Assembly: GCA_947494195.1 (NCBI GenBank)
Contig: CANLUC010000001.1
Location: 124,001-188,000 of the forward strand
DNA length: 64,000 nucleotides
Source: an uncultured Nesterenkonia sp.
GTDB lineage: Bacteria; Actinomycetota; Actinomycetes; Actinomycetales; Micrococcaceae
Reading direction: 5' to 3'
In this document: positions 7,603 to 16,915 of the stretch, piece by piece
Numbering within the stretch: the stretch's first letter is position 1
Layout of the letters: every line of letters begins with the position of its first letter
Program-made: the position numbers and the translations under genes
Notes under the pieces: model-generated
What the model saw: only the letters and a program-made list of their open reading frames with translations
Databases searched by the model: none
Told to the model about the DNA's origin: nothing

Positions 7603-10600
7603 GCCCCGCGCTCTCGCGGCGAGAGCCACTTCTTGGACTTGCGGTGCGAATCCTCGTCTTCAATGTCAGCCGCCCCGCCGAAGCGGATGCCGTCGCTGCG
7701 GGACTCGTTCTCCCGCGAGCGACGCCCACGCGGGGTGATCCCGGTGGTGTGCACCGTGATGCGACCAGATTCAGCGAACTCCGGGCCGGAGGCCAGGCCG
7801 ACCTGCTCGGCGATGGCTTCGGTGCAGCGGACCGGGTTGGAGAAGACCTCGATCGTCCAGAGCACCATGTAGATCCAGCCCAGCTCCTCGAAACCCTTCG
7901 GCCGCTGCCGCGAGCGCTCGCGCACCGACATGGCCCCATAGCTCTTGGTGCCGTCGGAGACCATCGCCACCGGGATCATCGGGGTGTCCGGTGCGGCCTT
8001 GCGCGAGCAGGCGGCGAGGTCCAGGGTTCCGCGGAACCCGTCCTCCACCCGTCCGCCGCGAGCGCGGATCCGGTCCACCAGATCCAGCACCAGCGGATCC
8101 GTCAGCTGCGCCGAGGCCGTGGGGTTGCCCGCCCCCTCCAGGCCGAGCCTGATCAGGTCATAGACGTCACGCGCACCCTCGGCGAGGGCCGGACGGTCCA
8201 TGTCCGCGCTGCTCAGCGAGGTGATCACGCGCAGATGTTCCCGCGCCCGGGTGACCGCCACGGCGAAGTGCTCGCGACCGCGCGGCTCGGAGAGCTCCCC
8301 GAAGTGGGCCGCCGCCTCACCCTTGACGGAGCGGCCGAAGCCCAGGCTGAAGATCACGTCGTCGCGGACCAGGCCGGCGGCGCGCTCCACGGGGGCCACC
8401 ACGAAGCTCTCGCCGTGGGCGCCGTCGGCGAAGAAGGGCTTGGCCCAGGCGTGGTTCGCCAGGTTCAGCCGGATCGCGTCGGCGACCCGCCGCGCATGCC
8501 ACTCCGAGCCGGTGATCACTGCCAAGGAGGAGCTGCGCCGGGACCTGACGTGTTCGAAGACCATGTCCACCACCCGGTTGACCTCCCCGGTGGGCGATTC
8601 CACGGCGTCGCGATATCCGGCCGGCACCCCGGCCACGTGCTCCACGGTGAACCGGCGATTCTGCCCGGTCAGCTGCGCGGCGTCGGGCAGGCGGGTGAGT
8701 TCGCCGTTGTACAGCGCGGTGGAGAGCAGCCCGGTGAGCTCCTGATCCACCCCGCGGTGGACCTGGCGCAGCGCGTAGAGCGGCAGCACGGCGGCCAGCT
8801 CGGCGTAGATCGACGCCGGACGGTGCTGCTCGGTCTCGCGCGCCACAGGGTCGGCGGAGACATGGAACGGAGTCGGCGAACCGGCCACCGGATCGCCGAA
8901 GGCCACCACCTGGCCCGCACGGGTGATCGCGTTCAGCGCCGTGGGCACGGCGAGGGACTCGGCGTCGAGCAGGATCACGGCGTCGGCCTTGTAGTCAGAC
9001 GGGAACTGCTCCCCCAGACCCAGCGGGGAGGTCGTCCAGATCGGCACCAGCGGCTGGGTCAGCTTGGGATTGATCGCTTCCAGGCCCTCGATGGTGGGGG
9101 CGGCGTTGCGCAGCAGCTCGCGCAGCCGGCTCGCGGCCTGGGGGTGCGCCTCCACAGCGGACTTCCAGCGCACGGACAGGGCGTGGCCCAGCCGGTGCGC
9201 GCTGGTCTCGATATGCCCGGCGTCGGCCTCGCGGAAGGTCTCCTCGATGCTGCGCAGATTCTCCCCGGTGGTCATCGCCAGATAGTCGTCCCCGGAGATC
9301 ATCGCCTCCAGCGCGGACTGCCACCAGGAGAGCTCCAGCTCGTCGGCGACCACATTCGCGCTGATCTCGCGTGCGGAGAAGTCCTCCATGAGATCGCGGA
9401 AGCCCTGTTCGCGCAGCTGCTCGCCCAGCAGCGTCCGCTCGGGCAGCGTCTCCAGCGGCTTCTCATCCCCGGCGAGGGTCTCCACGGTCTCGAGCAGCTT
9501 CTCGATCGGCATGTCCGCCAGGGATCCGGTCTCGAGCACCTCGTCGAGGCGCTGCAGCCGACCCTGCACCTCACCGAAGGTGTTGGTGAGCCGGTCCACT
9601 CGGTGGGGCACCTTGGGCGCGGAGCCGGAGATGGACCACTCGGACCACTCCTCACGCTCGCTCTGCACCTCGATGAGTGAGGAATGCAGGTCCCCGATGG
9701 CCACGGAAGGGCGCACGTATTCCTTGGCCACCCGGCGCAGCCGCGAGCGGGTCACCGAGGTCATCTCCACGTTGTTCTGTCGGCGCCACCAGCCCGGGGC
9801 GGTGGCGGCGATCAGGTCATCGACCGCACGGGCGTAGACGTCGTGGGTGAACTTGCCCAGCGACTCCTGCACGCGCTGGAAGAGCAGCACCTGACGGTTC
9901 CAGTCGCTGAAGGTGTCTCCGGTGGTGATGCCGGCCGCCTGGCAGGCCGAGACCATCATCCGGCGCAGCTGCGGCAGCTCATCGCGCAGCTCCTTGACCA
10001 GGACCATTGCGTCGCGGGTCTCCTGCCGGTTCGACAGCCGGGCGTTGTACCAGGGGCTGTCCCGGGTCTCGGCGGAGAAGGCGCCGAGCTCGGCGGCGCG
10101 CTTGAGCTTCACGGTGATCTGGGTGCGGTCCACGGTGTTGTCCAGCACCGAGCGCTTGAGCCGGACAGCGGTCGACGGCGCAGGGTTCAGGCTGGTCAGC
10201 GCGGCAAGGGCCTGCATGGCCTGGTAGGGCGAGCAGTCCCAGCGGCGGCGCACGTTGTGCAGCGACTTCACGTGATCCACCAGCTGGTGTCGGCTGGTCT
10301 TGAGCCGGGTGTGCAGCGCGGTCAGCCGCGGGGGCTCGGCGCGTTCAGCCCGGCGGATCGCGCGGATGAGCTGGTCGCGGATCTCCTCCGGGGTGGCGGC
10401 GGCGGAGATGTTTCCGGCCAGGGTGCCCAGGTGGACCTCGGAGAGGCGGTCCTTGAACTGCTCCAGGGTGGCGGTGCGCTCGGCCAGGACCAGCACCCGC
10501 TTGCCCTGCCAGGCGAGACCGGCGGCGGCGTTGATGGCGGTCTGGGTCTGCCCGGTCCCGGCCGGGGCGGAGACGACGGCGGACTGCCCGGCGAGGATCG

Positions 10601-11849
10601 CGTCCAGGGCGGCCTGCTGGTGCGGGTCGGCGTCAGCCACCAGGCGCTCGTCCCGGGGTTCGCGCTCATCCACCGGTGGCAGGTCCATGAGCGTGCGCAC
10701 CGCGCGGGTCTGGCCCAGCTGCGTGCCTGAGGCCATGGCGTGGATGACCGGGTGATCGAGCTCCAGCCCGGTGGGGTCGCCCAGGAAGGTCAGATCGGCG
10801 AAGGTGGAGACGTAGAGCTGACGCCACACCTGCACCGAGCCCAGGGACGGGACCTCGCCGGCGATGCGCGCGAGCATGTCCGCGGGCCGGTTGGGATCGA
10901 AGCGGGCGGTCACGTAGCCGGTGTTGTGGAACTCCACCGGGTCCAGGTGGGTGCTGTGCCGGGCGGCGAGGTGCCGGATGAGCGCGGGGTTCAGCCGCGC
11001 GGGGGCGCTGAACTGGATCTCGAAGTCTCCGCTGCCCTCTTCTCGGGGTCGCAACGTGATCGGGACCAGCATCACCGGTGCGGTGAAGTCTTCGGTGAAC
11101 TGCTCCCCGGAGGGTCCGCTGCCGGCGTCCTCGGTCCAGCTGGCGATGCCGGCTGCGAGGAACCCGACGTCGATGCCGCGCTCCTCGGACATCTCGCGGA
11201 TCTTGGAGCGGATGCCCTGGGCAGCCTGCTTGCCCACGGTGAACGCAGAATTGTCGTTGAGCAGGGTGGAGAGCCGGGTCTTGCGGCCCGCCATGAGCTG
11301 CATCATGCCGGAGGAGTTGGCGTCGGTGAGGTCGATGGCGTTGTGCTGGCTGGGAGCGAAGCGCAGCATGGTGTCGTTCTCGGTGCCGGAGCCCACGGAT
11401 TCCAGCCAGGCGGCGACCGGGTCGCGGCCATCGGAGGTGGTGACGGCGGCGTCGCCGACTCGTGCATCGTCACCGGCTCCTGCGTCGTCGATGTTGGAGT
11501 CCTCGCCGTCCGGGGAGCCCGCAGAAGCTGCCGAGGGCGCTGAGTCGGCGGAGTCTGCTGAGGAGGGTGAGTCGGGCGAGCCGGGAGAATCCGGTGAGTC
11601 CGGTGAACCGGGAGAATCCGGCGAACCAGCCGAACCAGCCGAATCCGTCGAGTCGGCCGAACCTGAAGCACCACCCCGCGGGGCCGCACCATCGGCCTCA
11701 CTGAAGGCCTCGGTTCCCGCAGGCTCTGCGGCACCGGGGCGGGCGGCGTCGTCGTCGGGGGTGTCCGGGCGCTGCTGCTCGGCCGCGGGGTGCGCGGCCT
11801 CATTCTCGGGCGGGCGGCCCGACTCCTCAGCGGCTGGTTCTTTGCTCAC
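7590..11849 (-). CDS. Large superfamily-I helicase-like ATPase with degenerate Walker A (DUF4011-type)
   Basis: 1419 residues. Order: acidic Ser/Pro/Asp low-complexity N-terminus (about 1-150); a DUF4011-like region with APVMLVPITLRPRE; a P-loop reading APAGTGQTQTA in which the invariant Lys is Gln434; then KRVLVLAERTATLEQF (motif Ia); a long helical insert; DAVILLDAESL in the Walker B position; and REHFAVAVTRAREHLRV (motif VI) near 1260. The family resembles UvrD/AAA nucleic-acid motor proteins, but the key Lys and DE pair are altered, so ATP hydrolysis is doubtful. The GTG at 11849 is preceded at eight bases by GGAAGG, which decides the start. It overlaps its small partner at the 3' end. 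Confidence 0.75.
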   Translation of the reverse strand: MSKEPAAEESGRPPENEAAHPAAEQQRPDTPDDDAARPGAAEPAGTEAFSEADGAAPRGGASGSADSTDSAGSAGSPDSPGSPDSPDSPGSPDSPSSADSADSAPSAASAGSPDGEDSNIDDAGAGDDARVGDAAVTTSDGRDPVAAWLESVGSGTENDTMLRFAPSQHNAIDLTDANSSGMMQLMAGRKTRLSTLLNDNSAFTVGKQAAQGIRSKIREMSEERGIDVGFLAAGIASWTEDAGSGPSGEQFTEDFTAPVMLVPITLRPREEGSGDFEIQFSAPARLNPALIRHLAARHSTHLDPVEFHNTGYVTARFDPNRPADMLARIAGEVPSLGSVQVWRQLYVSTFADLTFLGDPTGLELDHPVIHAMASGTQLGQTRAVRTLMDLPPVDEREPRDERLVADADPHQQAALDAILAGQSAVVSAPAGTGQTQTAINAAAGLAWQGKRVLVLAERTATLEQFKDRLSEVHLGTLAGNISAAATPEEIRDQLIRAIRRAERAEPPRLTALHTRLKTSRHQLVDHVKSLHNVRRRWDCSPYQAMQALAALTSLNPAPSTAVRLKRSVLDNTVDRTQITVKLKRAAELGAFSAETRDSPWYNARLSNRQETRDAMVLVKELRDELPQLRRMMVSACQAAGITTGDTFSDWNRQVLLFQRVQESLGKFTHDVYARAVDDLIAATAPGWWRRQNNVEMTSVTRSRLRRVAKEYVRPSVAIGDLHSSLIEVQSEREEWSEWSISGSAPKVPHRVDRLTNTFGEVQGRLQRLDEVLETGSLADMPIEKLLETVETLAGDEKPLETLPERTLLGEQLREQGFRDLMEDFSAREISANVVADELELSWWQSALEAMISGDDYLAMTTGENLRSIEETFREADAGHIETSAHRLGHALSVRWKSAVEAHPQAASRLRELLRNAAPTIEGLEAINPKLTQPLVPIWTTSPLGLGEQFPSDYKADAVILLDAESLAVPTALNAITRAGQVVAFGDPVAGSPTPFHVSADPVARETEQHRPASIYAELAAVLPLYALRQVHRGVDQELTGLLSTALYNGELTRLPDAAQLTGQNRRFTVEHVAGVPAGYRDAVESPTGEVNRVVDMVFEHVRSRRSSSLAVITGSEWHARRVADAIRLNLANHAWAKPFFADGAHGESFVVAPVERAAGLVRDDVIFSLGFGRSVKGEAAAHFGELSEPRGREHFAVAVTRAREHLRVITSLSSADMDRPALAEGARDVYDLIRLGLEGAGNPTASAQLTDPLVLDLVDRIRARGGRVEDGFRGTLDLAACSRKAAPDTPMIPVAMVSDGTKSYGAMSVRERSRQRPKGFEELGWIYMVLWTIEVFSNPVRCTEAIAEQVGLASGPEFAESGRITVHTTGITPRGRRSRENESRSDGIRFGGAADIEDEDSHRKSKKWLSPRERGAWKE
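11559..11660. repeat. Short in-frame repeats encoding a Ser-Pro-Asp/Gly tract
   Basis: Direct repeats of about 9 and 18 bases (variants of GAATCCGGTGAGTCCGG on the plus strand) encode SPDSPGSPDSP-type units in the N-terminal linker of the helicase-like ATPase. Such tracts vary in copy number by slippage; the linker is probably disordered. Confidence 0.7.
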
Positions 11850-12061
11850 AGACGACCTTCCAACAATCCCCACTCCGGGACGAACTCGCGCTCGCGCCCG
11901 GCCCCTCGCCTCCGTCGGGAGGTTCGAGGGTCGCCGATAATTACATGCAGTGAAGTCTAATGAGCGTGGGCGCACAAGGAGCGAGAGGTTTCACCCTGAC
12001 CTTGAAGCCGTGTCGCGCCGGTGCTCTGCAGACTCTGAGAACGTCACTTTCGCGCGCGCCC
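11850..12061 (-). promoter_or_regulatory. Upstream region of the helicase-like ATPase with AT-rich -10 candidate
   Basis: This 212-base gap lies between two minus-strand genes. The complement of 11938-11943 reads TAATTA inside a locally AT-rich patch, the best -10 candidate, giving a leader of about 80 bases before the GTG at 11849. GGAAGG (complement of 11858-11863) is the ribosome binding site. No clear -35 and no terminator were seen. Confidence 0.35.
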
Positions 12062-12574
12062 TCAGAAGACGAAGTACACCAGCGTGCCGAGCAGGAACGC
12101 GGAGATCGCCAGGCCGGCGAGCAGGAATTCCAGCAGGATCCCCAGGCCCATCGCCCGCATCGCACGCAGACTGGCGGTCCCCGCCGCGCGCCAGTCGCGG
12201 CCGCGCCGGACGTACTCGGCGCCGAAGAGCCCCGCGGCGAAGCCGATGAACAGCCCCAGCGGCGGGAGCAGGAACAGGCCGACGACGGCGGCCGCGATCC
12301 CGATCAGGATGGGCCCGCGCGGAATCTGTTGCCGGTGCAGGGACCGGCCGGTGAGCACTGCGGAGCCGCTCCACCCGGCGATCGCCAGGATCATGCCGAT
12401 CACCGCGGCGACCCACGGCACCGTTCCGCCCAGCAGGAACGCCCAGACCGGCAGGATCAGGATGATCAGCAGTGACCCGGGCAGCACCGGCAGCACGACG
12501 CCGAGCGCACCGAGAACCAGCAGCACGCCGGCGATGACGGTGGTGATCGCCTCAGCGGCGGCGGAATCGAGCAT
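12062..12574 (-). CDS. DUF456-family membrane protein
   Basis: 170 residues with five or six hydrophobic segments. Seen: VLGALGVVLPVLPGSLLI at the N-terminus (the family's GxxLPVLPG signature), a central Gly-rich PRGPILIGIAAAVVGLFLLPPLGLFIGFAAGLFGAEY segment split by short turns, and a C-terminal helix. DUF456 is widespread and has no known function. The GGAAGA just before the ATG supports the start. It ends the minus-strand run that begins with guaA, 12 bases downstream of guaA's stop, so the two are probably co-transcribed. Confidence 0.85.
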   Translation of the reverse strand: MLDSAAAEAITTVIAGVLLVLGALGVVLPVLPGSLLIILILPVWAFLLGGTVPWVAAVIGMILAIAGWSGSAVLTGRSLHRQQIPRGPILIGIAAAVVGLFLLPPLGLFIGFAAGLFGAEYVRRGRDWRAAGTASLRAMRAMGLGILLEFLLAGLAISAFLLGTLVYFVF

Positions 12575-12586
12575 GAGTCTTCCGAC

Positions 12587-14209
12587 TCACTCCCATTCGA
12601 TGGTGCCTGGCGGCTTCGAGGTGACATCCAGGGTGACCCGGTTGACCTCTTCGACCTCGTTGGTGATCCGGTTGGAGATCTTCGCGAGCAGGTCATAGGG
12701 CAGGCGCGACCAGTCAGCGGTCATGGCGTCCTCGGAGGAGACCGGGCGCAGCACGATCGGGTGGCCGTAGGTGCGGCCGTCGCCCTGCACGCCCACGGAG
12801 CGGACGTCGGCGAGCAGCACGACCGGCATCTGCCAGACCTCCTGGTCCAGGCCGGAGGCGGTGAGCTCCTCGCGGGCGATCGCGTCGGCCTTGCGCAGGA
12901 TCCGCAGCCGGTCCTCGGAGACCGAGCCGATGATCCGGATGCCCAGGCCGGGGCCGGGGAACGGCTGGCGCTGGACGATCTCGGCGGGCAGGCCCAGCTC
13001 GGCGCCGACGGCGCGGACCTCGTCCTTGAACAGCGCACGCAGCGGCTCGACCAGCTTGAAGACCATGTCCTCGGGGAGACCGCCGACATTGTGGTGGGAC
13101 TTGATGTTCGCCGCGCCCTCGCCGCCGCCGGATTCAACCACATCGGGGTAGAGCGTGCCCTGGACCAGGAACTCGACCGTGGCGCCGTCGGAGGCTGCCT
13201 CGGCGAGGACCGCCTTCTCGGCACTCTCGAAGGCGCGGATGAACTCGCGGCCGATGATCTTGCGCTTGGTCTCGGGATCGGTGACGCCCTCGAGTGCGGC
13301 GAGGAAGCGTTCGCGCTCATCGGCCACGTAGAGCTTGGCACCGGTGGCGGCGACGAAATCGCGTTCCACCTGCTCGGCTTCACCTTCGCGCAGCAGCCCG
13401 TGGTCAACGAACACGCAGGTCAGCTGGTCCCCGATGGCCTTCTGCACCAGCGCGGCGGCCACGGCGGAGTCCACGCCGCCGGAGAGGCCGCAGATCACGC
13501 GGGCGTCTCCGACCTGGGCGCGGATCGCAGCGACCTGCTCCTCGACGATGTTGCCGGTGGTCCACTCGGGCGTCAGGCCGGCGCCGTTGTAGAGGAAGTT
13601 CTCGATGACCATCTGGCCCTGGGGCGAGTGGCGCACCTCGGGGTGCCATTGCACGCCGTAGAGCTTGCGCTCCTCATCGGCGAAGGCCGCGACGGGGGCG
13701 CCCTCGGAGGAGGCCAGCACCTGGAAGCCTTCGGGGGCCTTCTGCACGGAGTCGCTGTGCGACATCCACGTGGACTGGACCTGATCGGTGCCGGTGAGCA
13801 GGGAGTGCGGGGCGTTGACGCTGCGCACCTCGGTCTTGCCGTACTCGCGATCGCCGGTGCGGGCGACCTCGCCGCCGAGGCTGTGCGCCATGGCCTGGAA
13901 TCCGTAGCAGATGCCCATCACCGGGATGCCGGCCTCGAAGAGCTCGGTCTCGACTTCGGGGGCGCCCTCGGCGTAGACCGAGGACGGCCCCCCGGAGAGG
14001 ATCACCGCGGAGGGCTTGCGCGAGATGATCTCAGAGGCCGCGAGAGTGTGCGGGACGACCTCGGAATACACGCGGGCCTCACGCACCCGGCGGGCGATGA
14101 GCTGGGCGTACTGCGCCCCGTAGTCGACCACGAGCACGGTCTGCGCCTCGGAGTTCGAGCGCTCCACGGCGGGCACGGCTGCGTCTGCGGAATCAGGCTG
14201 AGAAGTCAC
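12587..14209 (-). CDS. guaA: GMP synthase (glutamine-hydrolysing)
   Basis: Converts XMP to GMP using glutamine and ATP. The N-terminal class I glutamine amidotransferase holds the nucleophile Cys101 (GICYGFQ), His189 and Glu191 (QWHPEV). The ATP-pyrophosphatase domain has SGGVDS at 243-248, and the C-terminal dimerisation domain ends [12 protein letters not shown], the usual GuaA terminus. 540 residues, full length. The start is GTG at 14209; TAGGAT (complement of 14216-14221) lies six bases before it, so the mRNA is probably leaderless and no upstream riboswitch is possible in that transcript. Confidence 0.97.
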   Translation of the reverse strand: MTSQPDSADAAVPAVERSNSEAQTVLVVDYGAQYAQLIARRVREARVYSEVVPHTLAASEIISRKPSAVILSGGPSSVYAEGAPEVETELFEAGIPVMGICYGFQAMAHSLGGEVARTGDREYGKTEVRSVNAPHSLLTGTDQVQSTWMSHSDSVQKAPEGFQVLASSEGAPVAAFADEERKLYGVQWHPEVRHSPQGQMVIENFLYNGAGLTPEWTTGNIVEEQVAAIRAQVGDARVICGLSGGVDSAVAAALVQKAIGDQLTCVFVDHGLLREGEAEQVERDFVAATGAKLYVADERERFLAALEGVTDPETKRKIIGREFIRAFESAEKAVLAEAASDGATVEFLVQGTLYPDVVESGGGEGAANIKSHHNVGGLPEDMVFKLVEPLRALFKDEVRAVGAELGLPAEIVQRQPFPGPGLGIRIIGSVSEDRLRILRKADAIAREELTASGLDQEVWQMPVVLLADVRSVGVQGDGRTYGHPIVLRPVSSEDAMTADWSRLPYDLLAKISNRITNEVEEVNRVTLDVTSKPPGTIEWE

Positions 14210-14215
14210 CGTCCC

Positions 14216-14221
14216 ATCCTA
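14216..14221 (-). promoter_or_regulatory. Leaderless -10 box of guaA
   Basis: The complement reads TAGGAT, six bases from the GTG start codon of guaA. No Shine-Dalgarno sequence fits between them. Confidence 0.5.
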
Positions 14222-14409
14222 GCGGCCAGCCCGGAGTGCGCGGCGTGGGCGGCGTGGGGCGGACCTGTACCCGAGGGCACGCTTCCCTCAGGATGTTTCC
14301 CTCCCGGAGCCCCTCTCAGCCCCTCCCCCACACATTCCCGCCGCCCCGGCGGTCCCGCCTAGGATGTACGGGACCACACGCGCCCCATGCAGGACAGGAA
14401 AGACTCATC

Positions 14410-15207
14410 ATGACTGCCGACCCAGCTCCGCTCCACGCCCAGCACGTCGGTGAGACAGGTGAGACCGTGGTGTTTCTGCACGGACTCTTCGGGCAGGGCA
14501 AGAATTTCACGCAGATCGCGAAGGCGCTCACGCCCGAGCTGCAATCGGTGCTGATCGATCTTCCCAACCACGGCGCCTCTGAGTGGACCGAGACGTTTGA
14601 CTACGTCGAGCAGGCAGACATCGTGGCGCAGCACCTGCGGAGCACTGTGGCCAGTGACGGTCCGGTGCATCTGCTGGGTCATTCGATGGGCGGCAAAGTT
14701 GCGATGGTGCTGGCGTTGAGGCATCCGGAGCTGGTCAGCCGCCTCGCCGTCGTCGACATCTCCCCGGTCGCTCACGAGTCCATGGCTGATTTTGACCACC
14801 TGATCAGCAGCCTGAGCCGTCTGGACCTGGATGGGCTCTCCTCCCGCGGGGAGGCTGATGAGTTCTTGCAGGAGCCGATCCCGGAGAAGATGGTCCGCGG
14901 GTTCCTGCTACAGAGCCTGGTCCGGTCTGACGACGGATTCCGCTGGCGTGTGAATCTGGATCTGCTCCATGAGTCCCTGCCGGCGATCGGGGATTTCCCA
15001 GAGTTCGACGGCGAACAGTTCGACGGCCCCGTGCTCTGGATCGCGGGAGCAGACTCCGGCTACGTGCAGGACGAACACGACTCCGCCATGCGAGAGCTCT
15101 TCCCCCGCGTGACCCAGACGACCATCAAGGACGCCGGCCACTGGGTCCACGCCGAGAAGCCCGAGGTGTTCTCCGCCGTGCTCCGGGCCTTCTTCACCGC
15201 CGACTGA
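14410..15207 (+). CDS. Alpha/beta-fold hydrolase (YbfF-like esterase)
   Basis: 265 residues. Seen: VVFLHGLFGQGKNF (oxyanion HG), LIDLPNHGASEW, the nucleophile elbow LLGHSMGGKVAM (Ser about 95), VLWIAGADSGYV with the acidic residue, and the catalytic His in AGHWVHAEKPEVF near the end. This arrangement matches YbfF-like acyl-CoA esterases and related carboxylesterases; the substrate is unknown. AGGAAAGA precedes the ATG, and TAGGAT at 14360-14365 is a possible -10. The gene lies directly upstream of the IS30 insertion region. Confidence 0.85.
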   Translation: MTADPAPLHAQHVGETGETVVFLHGLFGQGKNFTQIAKALTPELQSVLIDLPNHGASEWTETFDYVEQADIVAQHLRSTVASDGPVHLLGHSMGGKVAMVLALRHPELVSRLAVVDISPVAHESMADFDHLISSLSRLDLDGLSSRGEADEFLQEPIPEKMVRGFLLQSLVRSDDGFRWRVNLDLLHESLPAIGDFPEFDGEQFDGPVLWIAGADSGYVQDEHDSAMRELFPRVTQTTIKDAGHWVHAEKPEVFSAVLRAFFTAD

Positions 15208-15266
15208 CGGGGACCGCCCAGCGGACGAACTGTCAGCCCGAGAACGACGACGACGCCGCTCCCCAA

Positions 15267-15339
15267 CATCCCTGGGGCGCGAACGGGCGGAATAACCCTG
15301 CCCGGGGCGTCTATAATGCCCGTTTCCGCCCCAGGGATG
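15267..15339. repeat. 22-bp inverted repeat flanking a TATAAT-containing loop
   Basis: Arms at 15267-15288 and 15318-15339 pair at 20 of 22 positions (both contain CATCCCTGGGGCG when read inwards from their outer ends). The 29-base loop ends with a perfect TATAAT (15312-15317). It could be a bidirectional regulatory site, a cruciform, or a miniature repeat. A shorter version of the same CCTGGGGC motif recurs on the far side of the IS at 16891-16898. Confidence 0.65.
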
Positions 15340-15387
15340 CAGACCCACCATCGATTGGGCACTTTTCGTCGGAATACGCCGTGCGGG

Positions 15388-16828
15388 TTCTAGTGGTGGT
15401 TGCAACAACCTGAGATTCAGGAGTTGCAGTGACATCACCACCAGAACCCCGGCGCCGCGGCGGCCAGGGATACCCGTCGTGGTTCAAGGACCAGGTCCTC
15501 GACGAGTTGAATCGGAATCCGAACCTCTCCGAGGTCGCACGGGATGCCGGTGTCAGCCGCGAGATGCTGCGCCAGTGGGCCAAGGCGGCCGGGATGAATC
15601 GCAGCCAAGCTCGAGCAGGACGACCTAAACATCCAGGCAAGAACGAGTTCCACCGGCAGCGACTCCACGGCGCGAGCATCGCTCAAGCGGCAGCCGTTGC
15701 CGGTGCCGCGGAGTCTTCGGCCCGAAAATGGGATCGTGAATACAACACCGACCCGCAACGCTTCAGAAGCATGAGCAGAGTCGCCGATGACCTCGTCCCA
15801 GAAGAGCAGACCGCAGCCCGGTTCCTCTCGCTGAGAGAGCGTGAAAGGATCCTGGACCTGTTGAACCACGGGTGCTCTGCTGCGCAGATCGCCCGGGAAC
15901 TGGGTCGGGCCCGGTCCACGATCACCCGGGAACTGGCCCGGCACCGCGCTCAGGATCACCGGTACCTGCCCTACGGGGCGCACCGGGCGGCTTCTGAACG
16001 CAGAGCCCGCCCGAAGGTTCCCAAACTCGCAGCCGAGACCAGGCTGCGCCGGTGGGTGGCTGCGAAGCTGGCGCTGCGTTGGTCTCCTGCTCAGATCAGT
16101 AAGAGACTGGAGGAGGATTTCCCCCAGGATCAGGAGATGAGGGTGAGCCACGAGACGATCTACCAGGCCCTGTATTTCCAGGCCCGCGGTGGGCTGAAGC
16201 GAGAAGTTCAGGCGGCGCTGCGCACCGGCCGGGCCCGACGCAGGCCCCAGGGTGAGCAGCGCCGACCCCGGATCCTTGGGGAGGAGATGATCATGATCTC
16301 GCAACGGCCCGCCCAGATCGAGGACCGGGCGGTGCCTGGTCATTGGGAGGGTGACCTGATCATGGGTGCTTCGAATCGTTCTGCGATCGCGACTCTGGTG
16401 GAGCGCAGCACCAGGTTCACCATGCTCTGTCACTTGCCCCAGGGTCATGCTGCGAGCCCGGTCGCTGACGCGCTGACCGAGCGGATGAAGTCTCTTCCCG
16501 GTCATCTGCGGGGTTCGCTGACTTGGGACCAGGGCTCTGAGATGGCGGCTCATCAACGGATCAGTGTGGCCTCTGATCTTGCGATCTACTTTTGTGACCC
16601 GGCGTCCCCGTGGCAGCGCGGGACCAATGAGAACACCAACGGGCTGCTGCGCCAGTTCTTCCCGAAAGGCACGGATCTCTCAACGCACGGGCCCGAGGAC
16701 CTCGAACACGTGGCAGATCTTCTCAATGGACGACCCAGAAAGACCTTGGACTGGCGGACCCCAGCAGAAGCGATGAGAGACTTACTCACCACCAGTTAGA
16801 ACACCTGTTGTTGCGTCGACTGCTTGAA
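15388..16828 (+). mobile_element. IS30-family insertion sequence
   Basis: About 1.44 kb with a single transposase gene. The ends are imperfect inverted repeats: left TTCTAGTGGTGGTTGCAACA from 15388, right TTGTTGCGTCGACTGCTTGA ending about 16828; they share TTGTTGC and a scattered majority of the outer bases. Exact ends and target duplication could not be fixed because the similarity continues outward as a second, longer inverted repeat (15328-15375 with 16852-16898). Confidence 0.75.
15429..16799 (+). CDS. IS30-family transposase
   Basis: 456 residues, apparently intact. An N-terminal helix-turn-helix (LSEVARDAGVSREMLRQW, 33-50) and a second HTH (SAAQIARELGRARSTITREL, 150-169) precede the DDE catalytic core: GHWEGDLIMG with Asp309, LTWDQGSEM with Asp367, and WQRGTNENTNGLLRQFFPKG with Glu401. 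This spacing is IS30-type. The start is GTG at 15429 with CAGGAG seven bases upstream. The catalytic triad is complete and the frame unbroken, so the element may be active. Confidence 0.93.
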   Translation: MTSPPEPRRRGGQGYPSWFKDQVLDELNRNPNLSEVARDAGVSREMLRQWAKAAGMNRSQARAGRPKHPGKNEFHRQRLHGASIAQAAAVAGAAESSARKWDREYNTDPQRFRSMSRVADDLVPEEQTAARFLSLRERERILDLLNHGCSAAQIARELGRARSTITRELARHRAQDHRYLPYGAHRAASERRARPKVPKLAAETRLRRWVAAKLALRWSPAQISKRLEEDFPQDQEMRVSHETIYQALYFQARGGLKREVQAALRTGRARRRPQGEQRRPRILGEEMIMISQRPAQIEDRAVPGHWEGDLIMGASNRSAIATLVERSTRFTMLCHLPQGHAASPVADALTERMKSLPGHLRGSLTWDQGSEMAAHQRISVASDLAIYFCDPASPWQRGTNENTNGLLRQFFPKGTDLSTHGPEDLEHVADLLNGRPRKTLDWRTPAEAMRDLLTTS

Positions 16829-16903
16829 TCCGCCCCGCTCCGGAGACGCTCATTCCGACGATTTCCGCCCAATCGATGTGGGGGTGCGCGCCTGGGGCCG
16901 GTC

Positions 16904-16909
16904 TATGAT
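16904..16909 (+). promoter_or_regulatory. Leaderless -10 box of the MFS gene
   Basis: TATGAT ends six bases before the ATG at 16916. It adjoins the right arm of the inverted repeat around the IS, so that repeat may be an operator for this promoter. Confidence 0.5.
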
Positions 16910-16915
16910 GCGTGC

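Larger units (their letters stand above)
15328..16898. repeat. Long imperfect inverted repeat surrounding the IS30 element
   Basis: Outside the IS ends the two flanks are inverted copies. Left blocks GCCCCAGG (15328-15335), CATCGATTGGG (15349-15359) and TCGTCGGAAT (15366-15375) match right blocks CCTGGGGC (16891-16898), CCCAATCGATG (16868-16878) and ATTCCGACGA (16852-16861) in mirrored order and near-equal spacing. Either the IS landed in the centre of a pre-existing palindrome (the IS30 family is known to favour palindromic targets) or the element has much longer ends than usual. Confidence 0.65.

Noticed and set aside
7644-9680. 678-codon plus-strand frame opposite the helicase-like gene
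   Set aside because: Low-complexity Gly/His/Arg/Val sequence; the minus frame carries clear conserved motifs.
12761-14362. 533-codon plus-strand frame opposite guaA
   Set aside because: Mirror of guaA, which has all its active-site motifs on the minus strand.
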